In this document: positions 53,908 through 63,139 of the stretch, one piece after another | How the letters are laid out: each line of letters begins with the position of its first letter | Position numbering within the stretch: position 1 is the first letter of the stretch | Source of the DNA: Nostoc sp. NMS9 | GTDB taxonomy: Bacteria; Cyanobacteriota; Cyanobacteriia; Cyanobacteriales; Nostocaceae | Assembly: GCF_017114995.1 (NCBI RefSeq) | Contig: NZ_JABXKL010000060.1 | Location: 1 to 64,000, forward strand | Direction: 5' to 3' | DNA length: 64,000 nucleotides | Position numbers and translations under genes: made by a program | Notes under the pieces: generated by a model | Database searches by the model: none | What the model was told of the DNA's origin: nothing | Seen by the model: the letters and a program-made list of their open reading frames with translations, nothing else

Positions 53908-54346
53908 GATTTCCTCAAAATTAACTATCTGGTTTCCCTAAGATAATTCTTTAAAAGACAGGGAAATGTCAAGCTTGTTAGATACAAGCAAGAGTAATTC
54001 GTGCTTAGTTATTATATTAATTATTGTTACGATGCAGTTGCAGCCGTGAAACATCAATTCTGATGATTTTAAGAGCTACATCTCGAATAACTTCCGAATT
54101 GACGATAGCAAGAAAACTAGTTAATCGGTAGTCAGTTTGTAGCGTGCTTAAACGCCACTACAAACAAATTAGCGGTTATATGGCAATCCTATTTGATTTG
54201 CTTTCCACTTAGTGGCTTCGATCCCCGACTTATTGAAGAAGCCAGGGATATTTTTATTCATATAATTATTTAGGATTACTAGAGCCAGAGTTAAAGCAGA
54301 AAATTTTACCCAATTGCTAGGTAATTAATTTTATATTTAAATCTGC
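53908..54346. other. Intergenic region between the two antiporter genes
   Basis: AT-rich, 440 bp. An imperfect hairpin GTTTGTAGCG...CCACTACAAAC at about 54135-54165 and an imperfect CCCCGACTT...AAGCCAGGGA hairpin followed by TATTTTTA at about 54221-54256 were seen; both look like Nostoc repeat or decayed terminators. Confidence 0.45.
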
Positions 54347-55633
54347 TTAACTAAAAGATTTATCATAACTTGTACCATGCAATAAAAAGGCAATCAGTGG
54401 TGATGCCATAAGGGTAGTAATGACTGCCATAATAACCATTATAGTGAATAAAGTTGGGGTAATTATACCTTGTTCTAGACCAATATTGAGGATGATTAAC
54501 TCCATCAAACCACGAGCATTCATTAAAGCGCCGATAGTTGCAGATTCGCGCCAATTTTCCCCGGCTAATTTTGCAGCTAACATACAAGCGACACCTTTAC
54601 CGAGAATTGCGATCGCAATAATTAACAGCGTCACTACCCACAAAGTAGGTGTGTTTACCAATCCAATTTGAGTGTTTAATCCAGAGAAGACAAAAAAGAT
54701 CGGTAACAAAAAAGAAGTAGTTAAAAATTCTGTATATTGGCGAATTTGTTGGGCGAATTCTCCGCGTGGTGTCACTGCTCCCAGCACAAAAGCACCGAAT
54801 ATTGCATAGATGCCTGTGACATCTGTAAACCATGCACAAAACATCAAAATTATCAACATTAAAGTCAGGGTTTGTCTGTTCACACCTTCGCGTTTTGTCA
54901 TGCGTGTGAACGCTTTCAGTAGAGGTTGTCCGAGAAAAATCGCAAATAGCACATAGCAAATGCCACCACCAATTGCTAATATGGCTATGCTTAGAGAATT
55001 TTTCACGCTAGCAAGCACAATCGCTAGCAAACACCAAGCAACTGCATCATCTACTGATGCTGCACCTAAAGCCAAAGTACCGAAGCGAGTTTGTGCAAGA
55101 CCGCGTTCGTAAAGAATACGAGCTAACATCGGAAAAGCCGTAATTGTCATCGACGCACCCAGATACAAAGCGGCTGACCAAGGCATAACTTTTGGTTGAA
55201 AAAAATCGCCATTGTGATAAAACCAAAAAGATGCGATCGCTCCTAAAATAAAGGGAGTGATAATCCCAGCCGCAGATAGCAAACTTGCACTTTTGATATG
55301 ATGTTTTAAGAGTTTGGTATTAAACTCTAAACCAATCAAAAACATATAAATTACTAACCCAATCTGGCTGATAGCATATAAAATCGACATCGATGGATTG
55401 GGTATCTTGAGTCCGACAGCAGTGATGATGGGAAGCTTAGGAAACAACCATTGCTGAAAATCTGGTGCAATCAATCCTAAAAGTGATGGACCTAGCATTA
55501 CACCTGCGATCATTTCGCAAACAACATCGGTTTGACCAAGATAGCGGCGTCCTAAAATCGTGACAATGCGACAAGTAGTTAAAATAACTGTGAGTTGTAG
55601 AAATAGCCGAATAACCAAATCAAAATTTGACAT
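54347..55633 (-). CDS. CPA2 cation:proton antiporter (membrane part only)
   Basis: 428 residues, about twelve membrane helices, with the same CPA2 signatures as the neighbouring long paralogue: MLGPSLLGLIAPDFQQWLFP, LGAASVDDAVAWCLLAIVLA and TEFLTTSFLLPIFFVFSGLN. The soluble C-terminal USP region is absent. The order and spacing suggest an old duplication. Start is ATG 55633. The ORF ends within a short Asp/Ser tail (GTSYDKSFS). It could act in Na+ or K+ extrusion, or pH control. Confidence 0.92.
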   Translation of the reverse strand: MSNFDLVIRLFLQLTVILTTCRIVTILGRRYLGQTDVVCEMIAGVMLGPSLLGLIAPDFQQWLFPKLPIITAVGLKIPNPSMSILYAISQIGLVIYMFLIGLEFNTKLLKHHIKSASLLSAAGIITPFILGAIASFWFYHNGDFFQPKVMPWSAALYLGASMTITAFPMLARILYERGLAQTRFGTLALGAASVDDAVAWCLLAIVLASVKNSLSIAILAIGGGICYVLFAIFLGQPLLKAFTRMTKREGVNRQTLTLMLIILMFCAWFTDVTGIYAIFGAFVLGAVTPRGEFAQQIRQYTEFLTTSFLLPIFFVFSGLNTQIGLVNTPTLWVVTLLIIAIAILGKGVACMLAAKLAGENWRESATIGALMNARGLMELIILNIGLEQGIITPTLFTIMVIMAVITTLMASPLIAFLLHGTSYDKSFS

Positions 55634-55738
55634 TGCACTTCCTTAATTTGCGTCTCTGCATTGAAGAATCTCCCTAGACTCTAAAGTTTGTCCTGTTTTA
55701 CTCATATACACCGTATTTCAGGTAAATGAAGTACACAT

Positions 55739-55766
55739 GTAGGGGCACAACATGTTGTGCCCCTAC
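55739..55766. repeat. Perfect 28-base palindrome
   Basis: GTAGGGGCACAACA / TGTTGTGCCCCTAC, a frequent intergenic element in Nostoc-type genomes; no adjacent T run, so not a clear terminator. Confidence 0.7.
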
Positions 55767-56115
55767 GATTATCTGTACCTAACCAAGTTGCAATCTGCTG
55801 TATAACTACTACATCAGCACAAATGCCAATTTTGTAAACATAAGATAGCTGTTTTTAATTTGATGAGATACAACAGGCAATGGGTTGCTTTAGTTTCCAA
55901 AGTCATCTTGTTCTTAGGAACGTACACAACTGTACGTCAATACAACATATTGCATCCCAACTAAAACCGCCATATATGATTTTTTATGATTTGTTAATTT
56001 GCGATTTATAACCCTTTTCATCTATTTGAAGTACAAATCGGCTGTAGTCACGCACAGATATGCATCCATAGGTGTCAACTTCATCAAAAAGTTAGGTTTA
56101 GCAAGAGTTCTAGGG

Positions 56116-56214
56116 TTGCCCTCATCCTCTAACCCCTTCTCCCATGTTGGGAGAAGGGGAACTGGAGAATTTGCTCCCCTCTCCCAACATGGGAGAGGAG
56201 CTGGGGGTGAGGGC
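56116..56214. repeat. Long imperfect inverted repeat
   Basis: TTGCCCTCATCC at the left mirrors GGGTGAGGGCAA at the right; inside are CCCCTTCTCCCATG..GGGAGAAGGGG and CCCCTCTCCCAACATGGG. The transcript would form two nested hairpins. This is a dispersed element and resembles the GGGAGAAGGGG repeat family of cyanobacteria. Confidence 0.7.
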
Positions 56215-56339
56215 AAAACTCATGCAGTCAGGATATTTCAGCTTAAGTTGACACGTATGATATGTCTCCCTAACCTACGGTTTAATTACCTAAAAATTAC
56301 TGTAATTTTTAATTAAACTAGTTTCGATAATTTGAGATT

Positions 56340-56774
56340 TTACAACCACTCCCCGCCCCGAAAACGCCAACGAAGGAAGATAATTCTCATCAGGCTTTGG
56401 GAACTAATAAAAACTGCTAGCCACACGATGCTATAGTGCAATAAAAAAGCTCCTAGTGAAAGTTCTTCCTTCGGTAAAGGTATTGGTAAAAAGCCAAATA
56501 GTTTGACTCCACAAAATATCAATATTAATTCCCATATACCAGCCAAGAGCTGATAAGCTGCGGGCCAATCTCTATCCCAACGAGATTTTTGCAGATAGTC
56601 ATAAAGCACATCCCAACCTAAACCAAAGATGGCGACATAACCAAGTATCCAAAAATAAACTGAGTTAGCACCAGGGCCAATCCAACCTATTGCAAATGGC
56701 AAAGATACAAGTACGCCGACAGTTGCCAGTAATAATAATCGAGTTTGCCAGCGACCTAATAAAGTTGGTGTCAT
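56340..56774 (-). CDS. Small four-helix membrane protein, hypothetical
   Basis: 144 residues with four membrane helices (LLLLATVGVLVSLPFAIGW; VYFWILGYVAIFGLGWDVLY; LLAGIWELILIFCGVKLFGF; FLLHYSIVWLAVFISSQSLM) and a basic C-terminus (FLRWRFRGGEWL). The loop DYLQKSRWDRDWPAAYQLLA is distinctive. I believe it is a cyanobacterial conserved protein, but have no function for it. ATG 56774 adjoins a GAGTTAG tandem repeat on the upstream side. It runs in the same direction as the SGNH hydrolase gene upstream (178 bp away). Confidence 0.7.
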   Translation of the reverse strand: MTPTLLGRWQTRLLLLATVGVLVSLPFAIGWIGPGANSVYFWILGYVAIFGLGWDVLYDYLQKSRWDRDWPAAYQLLAGIWELILIFCGVKLFGFLPIPLPKEELSLGAFLLHYSIVWLAVFISSQSLMRIIFLRWRFRGGEWL

Positions 56775-56782
56775 AGGAGTGC

Positions 56783-56808
56783 TGAGTTAGGAGTTAGGAG
56801 TTAGGAGT
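56783..56808. repeat. GAGTTAG tandem repeat
   Basis: GAGTTAG-GAGTTAG-GAGTTAG-GAGTAAT: three seven-base units plus a partial one, immediately upstream of the small membrane protein gene; a STRR-type microrepeat that may vary in copy number. Confidence 0.65.
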
Positions 56809-56952
56809 AATGAATAATATAGAGAAATTAGAGTTTTTATAGATAGATTTTGACTCGCTTCATTAAAAATTCAGGAAGATTGTGGTGCTTTTTGTGAGGA
56901 TGGCAAATACGATAATATTAGCTAGCCCCAAAGCACCAACACATCTATATTA

Positions 56953-57720
56953 TTAGGAGGGTTTCAGGTGATAATCAAATTTAGAATGGTAAGCTGCATT
57001 GGCAAAGTCCATTGTTCGCGTAGCGTCTTGTAGAGAAGGTATGGCATCCCAATTGATTACATCTTCTAACAAAGCTTGATAACCTAGTGTATTGGGATGA
57101 AGTCCATCTTCACTCAAGCGTTTGAGTCGCCAAGTTTCACCGCGTTCCATCCATTGCTCAAAAATATCCAAATAGGGAATCTGCCGTTTGCTGCAAGCAA
57201 TTCGAGTTGCTTCTTTGTAGCGGTACTGGTCGGCATGATTATAGTAAAAACAATCTAAAAATGGCATCTTGGCTTCATCCACTGGCACCATGCCCACAAA
57301 TAACACAGGACATAGTGGCTGTGCTAAATCTAGCAGAGACGCAATTTCTTTTTCAAATAATGTAAAATCTGTGTAACTTCGACCATCGGGACGCGCCAAC
57401 CGTGCTGAGTCATTCACGCCTACGGATAAAATAATCAAATCAGGAACACGATTTCGCAGTTCACCCCGGTGGCGAAATTCAACTTCTAGCCTTTGGGCTA
57501 CTTGTTGGGTGCGATCGCCTCTTACCCCTAAATTATAAAGAATATGACCGGCACTATCTGGCAACATCCACCATCGCCGTAGTTGCTCAATCCAGCCTCC
57601 TTTTTCCGGGTCGCCGAATCCATAAATTAAGCTGTCCCCCAGTGCGACAATCTTCATAGGCTGAAAGTGATTTGGTGGTACAGACAGCTGCATTGAGGAA
57701 GAAGCGAGAAATGTGTGCAT
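56953..57720 (-). CDS. SGNH/GDSL hydrolase
   Basis: 255 residues from ATG 57720; an internal ATG at 57657 (MKIVALGDSLIYGFGDPEKG) is close to the usual family start, so the first 21 residues may be spurious. Block I is VALGDSLIYGFGD with the catalytic Ser, block III IILSVGVNDSARL with the oxyanion Asn, and block V DGLHPNTLGYQALLED with the catalytic Asp-His. It should cleave ester or thioester bonds and lacks a signal peptide. Near the C-terminus the dispersed module TTCGCGTAGCGTCTTGTAGAG (57015-57038) is read in frame as PSLQDATRTM, so the gene tail was altered by repeat insertion. Confidence 0.87.
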   Translation of the reverse strand: MHTFLASSSMQLSVPPNHFQPMKIVALGDSLIYGFGDPEKGGWIEQLRRWWMLPDSAGHILYNLGVRGDRTQQVAQRLEVEFRHRGELRNRVPDLIILSVGVNDSARLARPDGRSYTDFTLFEKEIASLLDLAQPLCPVLFVGMVPVDEAKMPFLDCFYYNHADQYRYKEATRIACSKRQIPYLDIFEQWMERGETWRLKRLSEDGLHPNTLGYQALLEDVINWDAIPSLQDATRTMDFANAAYHSKFDYHLKPS

Positions 57721-58305
57721 TTAACGACTATATTTTATATCTTTACAAGATTCTATACATTTCTATACCATAGATGGCTATCTTTAGTGTTCAAGCATCT
57801 ATGGAGTTTTTACTTGTTGATATGGTTGCAAGGTTAATATTCCCGCAGTTGAGCCTCTGTACGATGGGCTACTGCACTTTCACAATCAGCATGAGAATCG
57901 GCGCTGAAGACGCTGAGGAAGAGGGAAATCCCGCAAAATTTTCGCCCTTTTGTCATAAATACAAAAGGGCGAAAACTTTATTTTTGGGATCTAGGGAATT
58001 CTGCTGGACGATTTTACGGGCGTAACATAAGTCCTCATCTACAGACGGATAGGCAGTGTAGGTACATCAATCGCTAAAAGTAAACACTCACTTACCAATT
58101 GGTTTGTCAAAAAAGTTGACGCAAGTAGTTGTTTTGTAATACAGTATGTTACAATAGTAATGAGTTAAATTAAAAAGACTTCCTCAGCAGTAGAGTGGAA
58201 ATAAAGTTACCATTTGCACGCAATTAGTTGATATTACGAGAAAAAATTTTCAAAACTTCCTACTTAACACAAAATAACTTAATTAACGCTGCATAACCGA
58301 TAAAT
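57721..58305. other. Intergenic region upstream of the AAA ATPase gene
   Basis: It holds the strong stem-loop at 57939-57975, a possible promoter region AT-rich between 58060 and 58300, and no supported gene; the open frame at 57774-58025 is read through the stem-loop and is not family-like. Confidence 0.45.
57939..57975. terminator. Perfect 15-bp stem-loop
   Basis: TTTTCGCCCTTTTGT (57939-57953), seven-base loop CATAAAT, ACAAAAGGGCGAAAA (57961-57975), followed by CTTTATTTTTG on the plus strand. It could end an upstream transcript or be a regulatory structure; no plus-strand gene is nearby. Confidence 0.55.
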
Positions 58306-59508
58306 ATGGATTTTGACTATTTTAGAAGCAATGAAGGCACTCCTACAAATAATACTCGGCAAAGCTTACTTGCTTGCGGTTGGCGACCGTTTAATCGAGA
58401 GTTAGACTGGGGATTTTTGTGGCAACTATTGTACAGTGACTCCCGCGAATTAAGTCAAAAAAGTTTGAATTTGGCAAGTAATGTTGCTGATGTTTTAGGA
58501 CGAAATAATTATGCTTGGTGGGCTAATTTATTAAGTGTTGTATCTGATAATACCCGCTACGAAGTTGAAAAGTTTTGGAATTACATCACGCCAGATCCTC
58601 AATCACCAGATCATCGCTACAAAGATGTTTTGAGTACGGAAACGCCTATTGTCCAATTTGTCAGTCGTAGTAGTATTCCCATTGATTATGTTCTTAATCG
58701 ACTGCAAGAAATTACTGTACTGCGAGTTTTAGGTGTGTTGGGTAATCCTGATATTATTACCCAGTATTACTCAGAAAGAGACTTTTATTTTCCTATAGAT
58801 AAATTTGTTAGCTGGGAACGCTTAGACGTTATTAATACTGTTTACGCTTACTGGTCTAAGTATGACATTTGGTTGCAAATTGATCCCTACGATCGCGGGC
58901 GACGACAATATAGTTTAATGGCGAAAAATCTCGCGCCACTAATTAACAAAGCAACTTACGACTTAGCCGTGATGCTGAGTGGATATCAAAGTCGTGTAGG
59001 CAAAGTTCATAGTCAATTTAACATTCGGACATTTCCCGCAGATATCCAAAACTTTACTGATTCTGTACAGCAAGCGATTTTAAATCAAAACCAGCTAGCG
59101 GTTGTTGTACATGGACAACCAGGTACTGGTAAAACAGTCTGGACACAGGCAGTAGCAAAAGAAATTCTTGTACCTTTAGGGTATGTAATTTTTATTTTAG
59201 ATCATGATGCGATCGCTAATTTTGTCCCCCCGACTTACATAGAGCGTATTTGTATCGTTATTAACGAAGCTGATAATCTAGCGCAAAATCGTGCTTCGGA
59301 GGTAGCCCAATACAATAACAAAACCGAACACATTTTGAGTTTGCTAGATGGCACTTTGTATCAGAGTGTAATTGATGACTCTGGTATTCAAATGCAGCAA
59401 CGGTTAGTTATTTTGATGACTTGTAATACTACTGAAAGATTAGATCCAGCCATGCTACGTAAAGGTAGGGTGGATTTAATATATGAGTTTACACAACTAT
59501 TTGTATAA
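58306..59508 (+). CDS. AAA ATPase with unknown N-terminal domain
   Basis: 400 residues. Residues 1-245 show no known domain (WRPFNRELDWGFLWQLLYSD; YDIWLQIDPYDRGRRQYSLM). The AAA module is C-terminal: Walker A GQPGTGKT at 270-277, Walker B ICIVINEADN at 315-324 with Asn where the first acidic residue is usual, sensor 1 MTCNTTERLD (Asn374) and the box DPAMLRKGRVDL with arginine-finger candidates Arg385 and Arg388. This is the classical AAA (Bcs1/FtsH/katanin-like) type with second-region RxGR. Its role may be remodelling of a substrate recognised by the N-terminal part. It stands alone, upstream of a convergent two-component system. Confidence 0.85.
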   Translation: MDFDYFRSNEGTPTNNTRQSLLACGWRPFNRELDWGFLWQLLYSDSRELSQKSLNLASNVADVLGRNNYAWWANLLSVVSDNTRYEVEKFWNYITPDPQSPDHRYKDVLSTETPIVQFVSRSSIPIDYVLNRLQEITVLRVLGVLGNPDIITQYYSERDFYFPIDKFVSWERLDVINTVYAYWSKYDIWLQIDPYDRGRRQYSLMAKNLAPLINKATYDLAVMLSGYQSRVGKVHSQFNIRTFPADIQNFTDSVQQAILNQNQLAVVVHGQPGTGKTVWTQAVAKEILVPLGYVIFILDHDAIANFVPPTYIERICIVINEADNLAQNRASEVAQYNNKTEHILSLLDGTLYQSVIDDSGIQMQQRLVILMTCNTTERLDPAMLRKGRVDLIYEFTQLFV

Positions 59509-59510
59509 GG

Positions 59511-59689
59511 AGGCAGGGGGCAGAAGGCAGGAGGAAACTACGCTTAAAAGCGTGGGATTGGAGCAAGGACATCTTGTGTTTCGTGGCACTTTCCGCTCCA
59601 CACAAATCTTTTTATATTAATGTAGCGCTATACCCATAAATTCAGTTTTTATTAATACTTTTTTCTCCTGCCTCCTGCCAAATCCACTT
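59511..59689. repeat. Inverted CAGGAGG/CCTCCTG repeat around the convergent gene ends
   Basis: GGAGGCAGGGGGCAGAAGGCAGG (about 59509-59532) is mirrored by TCCTGCCTCCTGCC (about 59668-59681). It lies between the AAA gene and the convergent response regulator and may act as a bidirectional transcription end. Confidence 0.5.
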
Positions 59690-60562
59690 TTACCAAAGTG
59701 TAACCTGTTTTTGCGATACAAGCTGATGCTCTTTGCGCCAAGCCTGGGGAGGTAAACCGTGATGTTGGCGAAACTGGCGGGAGAAATGAGACACATCCTG
59801 ATAGCCCAATGCTTTCGCTATCTTCTCGACTGTCTCATTATTATTTTGGAGTAAAAAACAAGCTTCCGCCATCCGGCGTTTGACAATCCAGCAGTTTACA
59901 GTCTCTCCACTTGTCTCCTTTACTCGGTTAGTTAAGTAAGCAGGTGAGTAACCAACAGCAACAGCCACATCACATAAAGTAATTCCTTGATGATAATGAG
60001 CTTCGATAAAGTCGAAAACTTCTTTTAATTGCGGAATGTAGGGAAAGATTGACTTAGAAGAAATGTTGACTTCTCTATCAGAGGCGACGGCAACACCAGA
60101 AGCGATCGCTGTAGTATTATCTGTAAATACTGATTTTGCAGCTTTCTCGAATTGAATATTGCACCAGTATTGGAGAGTAGCTTGCTTTTCCAAGCGACTA
60201 GCGATCGCTCTGAGCAATTCGTCTAGTGTCGAGGGTTTGGTAAGATAATCATCTGCTCCCAATTCCATAGCTTTGCGAACATCTGCTTTAGTACTACTGC
60301 CAGTCAGAAAAATGAAAGGAATAATTGCTGTTAGAGGATCTTGGCGTAGGGTACTTAAAACGCTATAACCATCCATATCAGGCATCGTGATATCGCAAAT
60401 TACTAAGTCGGGTATATCCTTTTGTGCCTGTTGGATACCAACACGACCGTTTTGAGCGCCTATCATATCAAAACCTTTAGCCTCAAGACCCTTTAAATAA
60501 AGATTGCGGGTAACGCTATCATCTTCAATAACGAGAATTTTCTTTGACGATTCGTACATCAT
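59690..60562 (-). CDS. Response regulator: receiver plus AraC-type DNA-binding domain
   Basis: 290 residues. The receiver domain (about 8-125) has the acidic pair VIEDDSV, phosphoacceptor Asp57 (LVICDITMPDMDGYS), the Thr in FLTGSS and Lys109 in YLTKPSTL. A linker leads to an AraC/XylS double helix-turn-helix at about 195-280 (ITLCDVAVAVGYSPAYLTNR, VEKIAKALGYQDVSHFSRQF). This type (REC-AraC) binds DNA when phosphorylated. The kinase gene lies 138 bp upstream on the same strand, so they form one operon and a pair. The target genes cannot be seen. Confidence 0.93.
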   Translation of the reverse strand: MMYESSKKILVIEDDSVTRNLYLKGLEAKGFDMIGAQNGRVGIQQAQKDIPDLVICDITMPDMDGYSVLSTLRQDPLTAIIPFIFLTGSSTKADVRKAMELGADDYLTKPSTLDELLRAIASRLEKQATLQYWCNIQFEKAAKSVFTDNTTAIASGVAVASDREVNISSKSIFPYIPQLKEVFDFIEAHYHQGITLCDVAVAVGYSPAYLTNRVKETSGETVNCWIVKRRMAEACFLLQNNNETVEKIAKALGYQDVSHFSRQFRQHHGLPPQAWRKEHQLVSQKQVTLW

Positions 60563-60700
60563 TTTCTATTACCATAAATTTTTGGAGAAGCTAATTACTA
60601 GACTCTTTGGTGAGTATCTAAGTAGGAATGAAATTAATTAACTCGTTCCGAGAGTTATGATTGTTAAGTTTTTAATGAACAACTATCTTCATTTCAACAC

Positions 60701-62686
60701 TCATAACTCGGAACAGGTAAATTCTGATTTGATTAATGGCAGCATTACAGTAAACGTAGTGCCGACATTAACTTCACTTTCTACAGAAACTTGACCATGA
60801 TGTAAATCCACAAGAGTTTTAAGAATCGATAGTCCTAGTCCAGTACCAGGTATATGATCGATATTACTACCACGGTAAAATGGCTCAAATATTCGTTGTT
60901 GATCTACTACTGAAATACCGATCCCTCTATCTTTTAGCTGGAAAATTATTTTTTCGTTTTGGCAAGATAGTTCTAAATTAATTGCCAGATTCGAGCGAGA
61001 ATACTTAATCGCGTTATCAAGCAAGTTCTTCAAAATTGGCTCTAACAGTTTTTTATCTATATAGGCTGTTAGAGAGTTATCTTGACTTACAAAATTGATT
61101 GGATTTTGGCTACTACTCATCTGCATTTGTGCAACTAAATTCTGACAAAACTGAACTAACTCAAGCGGCTTTGGTTCAAAGTTTAATTTTGCTGCTTCTG
61201 CCTTAGAAAAGAACAAAATATCATCCAACATCAGGCTCAGTTGCTCAGTGGCTTTTTGAATGTGATCGAGTAATGGTTGAATTTTCTTCTGTGTACGTTT
61301 GTCTACTTCTTCTTTAAGTAAACTATTAGAAAATGAAACAATATTCAGCGGAGTTCGGAATTGATGGCAAACCATAGCAAGAAAACGCGCTCTAAGGTCG
61401 CTAAGTTGTTTGGCTTGTTCTAAAGCTTGGTTAAGACCTAATTCTGCATATTTGTAATCGGTAATATCGATACCTGCAATCAGTTCCACTTGGTTTCCCC
61501 CAAAATCCAGTACTCCATCAAGCTTGGCAACCGCACAGGCTAGCCAGCGCTCCGTGCCATTTTTTGTTAAAATATTCATCTCTTGGTATTCAAAGTCAGC
61601 GGCTTCATCCTGATTGCGTACCTGCCTGCGTTTTTTGCTCTTAATCAGTCGACGAAGATCGAAACCTGTTAGCAGTTCCTCTTTTGTATAGCCAGTGAGT
61701 TGCTCTACTGCTGGATTTATGTAGCAAAGCCGCGTACCTTGAATCAGAAAAGTGCCGGCATCTGTCGTTTCTGCTAAAGTCCGAAATCTAGTTGCGTTCA
61801 GTCGTAATGCTTCTTCAGTCTGTTTCGATTCAGTAATGTCCCAAATACTCCACACTCTCCCAATAATTTTGCCCTCAAGCAATTGAGGTTTAGAATAGTG
61901 CGCGAAAACTCTCCCATCTTTCAACTCTAAAATATCATAACTCTCAAAATCAGATTGGCTAGACACTTCCCAAATCAGCCGACTAAAAGTTTGTGGATCT
62001 TTAAGTTGGCTCTCAAAAAAGGCTTTGCATCGAGGACATTTCTTAGATAGTATTAGGGACTCTGGGATCTGCCACATATCCACAAATTTCTGATTCAAGC
62101 TCAGAATATCTCCCTCAAAGTTAACTGCAACAATACCAATGGCAGTAGACTCAAGAGTAGAACGAAGTAAAGAAAGAGATGTTTCTAGTTCTACTTCTTT
62201 TGCCTTTACTTGAGAAAATTCTTGTTGCAAATTATCTTTGGCATCTCTTAATTCATGAGTCCACTTTTGGACGCTTAATTCTACTATTTCATCAGTTTTC
62301 TCACGAGCAAAGGCACAGCCAAATTCCATATCTTGATGTTTTACATAATTCATAGATATTTCTACCAGAAATATCCGACCTCTTTTTGTCCGATAGCGAG
62401 ATTTAAAGGTAAAGGAACCCTGGGAGTTAATATCTGACCAATTGTGCAGAGAAAAATCTACATCTATATCATGCAGACTCATAGAAAGTAATTCCTCACG
62501 GGAATACTCAGTCATCAGGCAAGTGGCATCGTTGACGTAAAGAAACTGCGCGTTTGCTCCTAAACAGAAGGCAGCATCTACAGCATGATTTATTAGGAAG
62601 TGAGCAAACTTCATCTCTATTTCTGGTTGTAGTGCCCATTGATTATTTGATCTAGCTAGTGTATATTCGCCAGAATTCATATTCAT
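60701..62686 (-). CDS. PAS-domain sensor histidine kinase
   Basis: 661 residues without membrane helices: PAS-like domains at about 28-130, 175-290 and 300-415, then HisKA with His441 (FLAMVCHQFRTPLNIVSFS) and HATPase (N box LKNLLDNAIKYSRSN, G1 DRGIGIS, G2 GTGLGLSI). A coiled coil at about 145-180 links PAS1 and PAS2. PAS2 contains a CxxC pair (Cys217 and Cys220, KKCPRCKAFF), which could bind metal or respond to redox. Its likely partner is the REC-AraC regulator downstream. As a soluble kinase it senses a cytoplasmic signal. Confidence 0.93.
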   Translation of the reverse strand: MNMNSGEYTLARSNNQWALQPEIEMKFAHFLINHAVDAAFCLGANAQFLYVNDATCLMTEYSREELLSMSLHDIDVDFSLHNWSDINSQGSFTFKSRYRTKRGRIFLVEISMNYVKHQDMEFGCAFAREKTDEIVELSVQKWTHELRDAKDNLQQEFSQVKAKEVELETSLSLLRSTLESTAIGIVAVNFEGDILSLNQKFVDMWQIPESLILSKKCPRCKAFFESQLKDPQTFSRLIWEVSSQSDFESYDILELKDGRVFAHYSKPQLLEGKIIGRVWSIWDITESKQTEEALRLNATRFRTLAETTDAGTFLIQGTRLCYINPAVEQLTGYTKEELLTGFDLRRLIKSKKRRQVRNQDEAADFEYQEMNILTKNGTERWLACAVAKLDGVLDFGGNQVELIAGIDITDYKYAELGLNQALEQAKQLSDLRARFLAMVCHQFRTPLNIVSFSNSLLKEEVDKRTQKKIQPLLDHIQKATEQLSLMLDDILFFSKAEAAKLNFEPKPLELVQFCQNLVAQMQMSSSQNPINFVSQDNSLTAYIDKKLLEPILKNLLDNAIKYSRSNLAINLELSCQNEKIIFQLKDRGIGISVVDQQRIFEPFYRGSNIDHIPGTGLGLSILKTLVDLHHGQVSVESEVNVGTTFTVMLPLIKSEFTCSEL

Positions 62687-63091
62687 ACTTTCTCCTGGTA
62701 ATCAATCAGCACCATGCCCATTAATGAGTTAATAGTCATAACTTACTAAAATCTGTGGTGTACTGTTCGGCTGTTAAAAAATAAAATTAGTTAGTAAATT
62801 AAAAAATATTACTACTTATCTTAACAAAACTTATCATATCACTAAAATGTGAATTATTGAACCAAATTTTTATAAAAAAAAACTAAATGTTTAAAAAAAT
62901 TGACTATTGATTTAAACATTTTATAGCCACACAAAATTTAGACAAATCAAATCCAGATTAGTCAATAAACCTTATTAGACAAGAGTTAAAAACTCTTAAT
63001 CTATAAGTAGAAAAGATATTTTGAATTTAAATTAGCCCTGCATCAAAACTAACTAAATGGTTCACCAACCTAAAATTACTGGGTTTCTACT

Positions 63092-63139
63092 GGGAAAAGT
63101 TAAAGGATAAAAATCTTTCTTTATCCTTTAACTTTTCCC
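63092..63139. repeat. Perfect 19-bp stem-loop
   Basis: Left arm GGGAAAAGTTAAAGGATAA, ten-base loop, right arm TTATCCTTTAACTTTTCCC. There is no T run after it. It could be a small structured RNA part, a repeat, or an attenuator. Confidence 0.55.

Larger units (their letters stand above)
55634..56339. other. Intergenic region with two strong inverted repeats
   Basis: No gene. It contains a 28-base perfect palindrome (55739-55766) and a 99-base inverted repeat (56116-56214), both dispersed elements. The frames at 55999-56316 (plus) and 56022-56216 (minus) are products of these repeats. Confidence 0.55.

Noticed and set aside
55999..56316. 105-codon plus-strand frame
   Set aside because: It is created by the 99-base inverted repeat at 56116-56214.
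57774..58025. 83-codon plus-strand frame upstream of the AAA gene
   Set aside because: It reads through a perfect stem-loop, has no ribosome site and no recognisable family.
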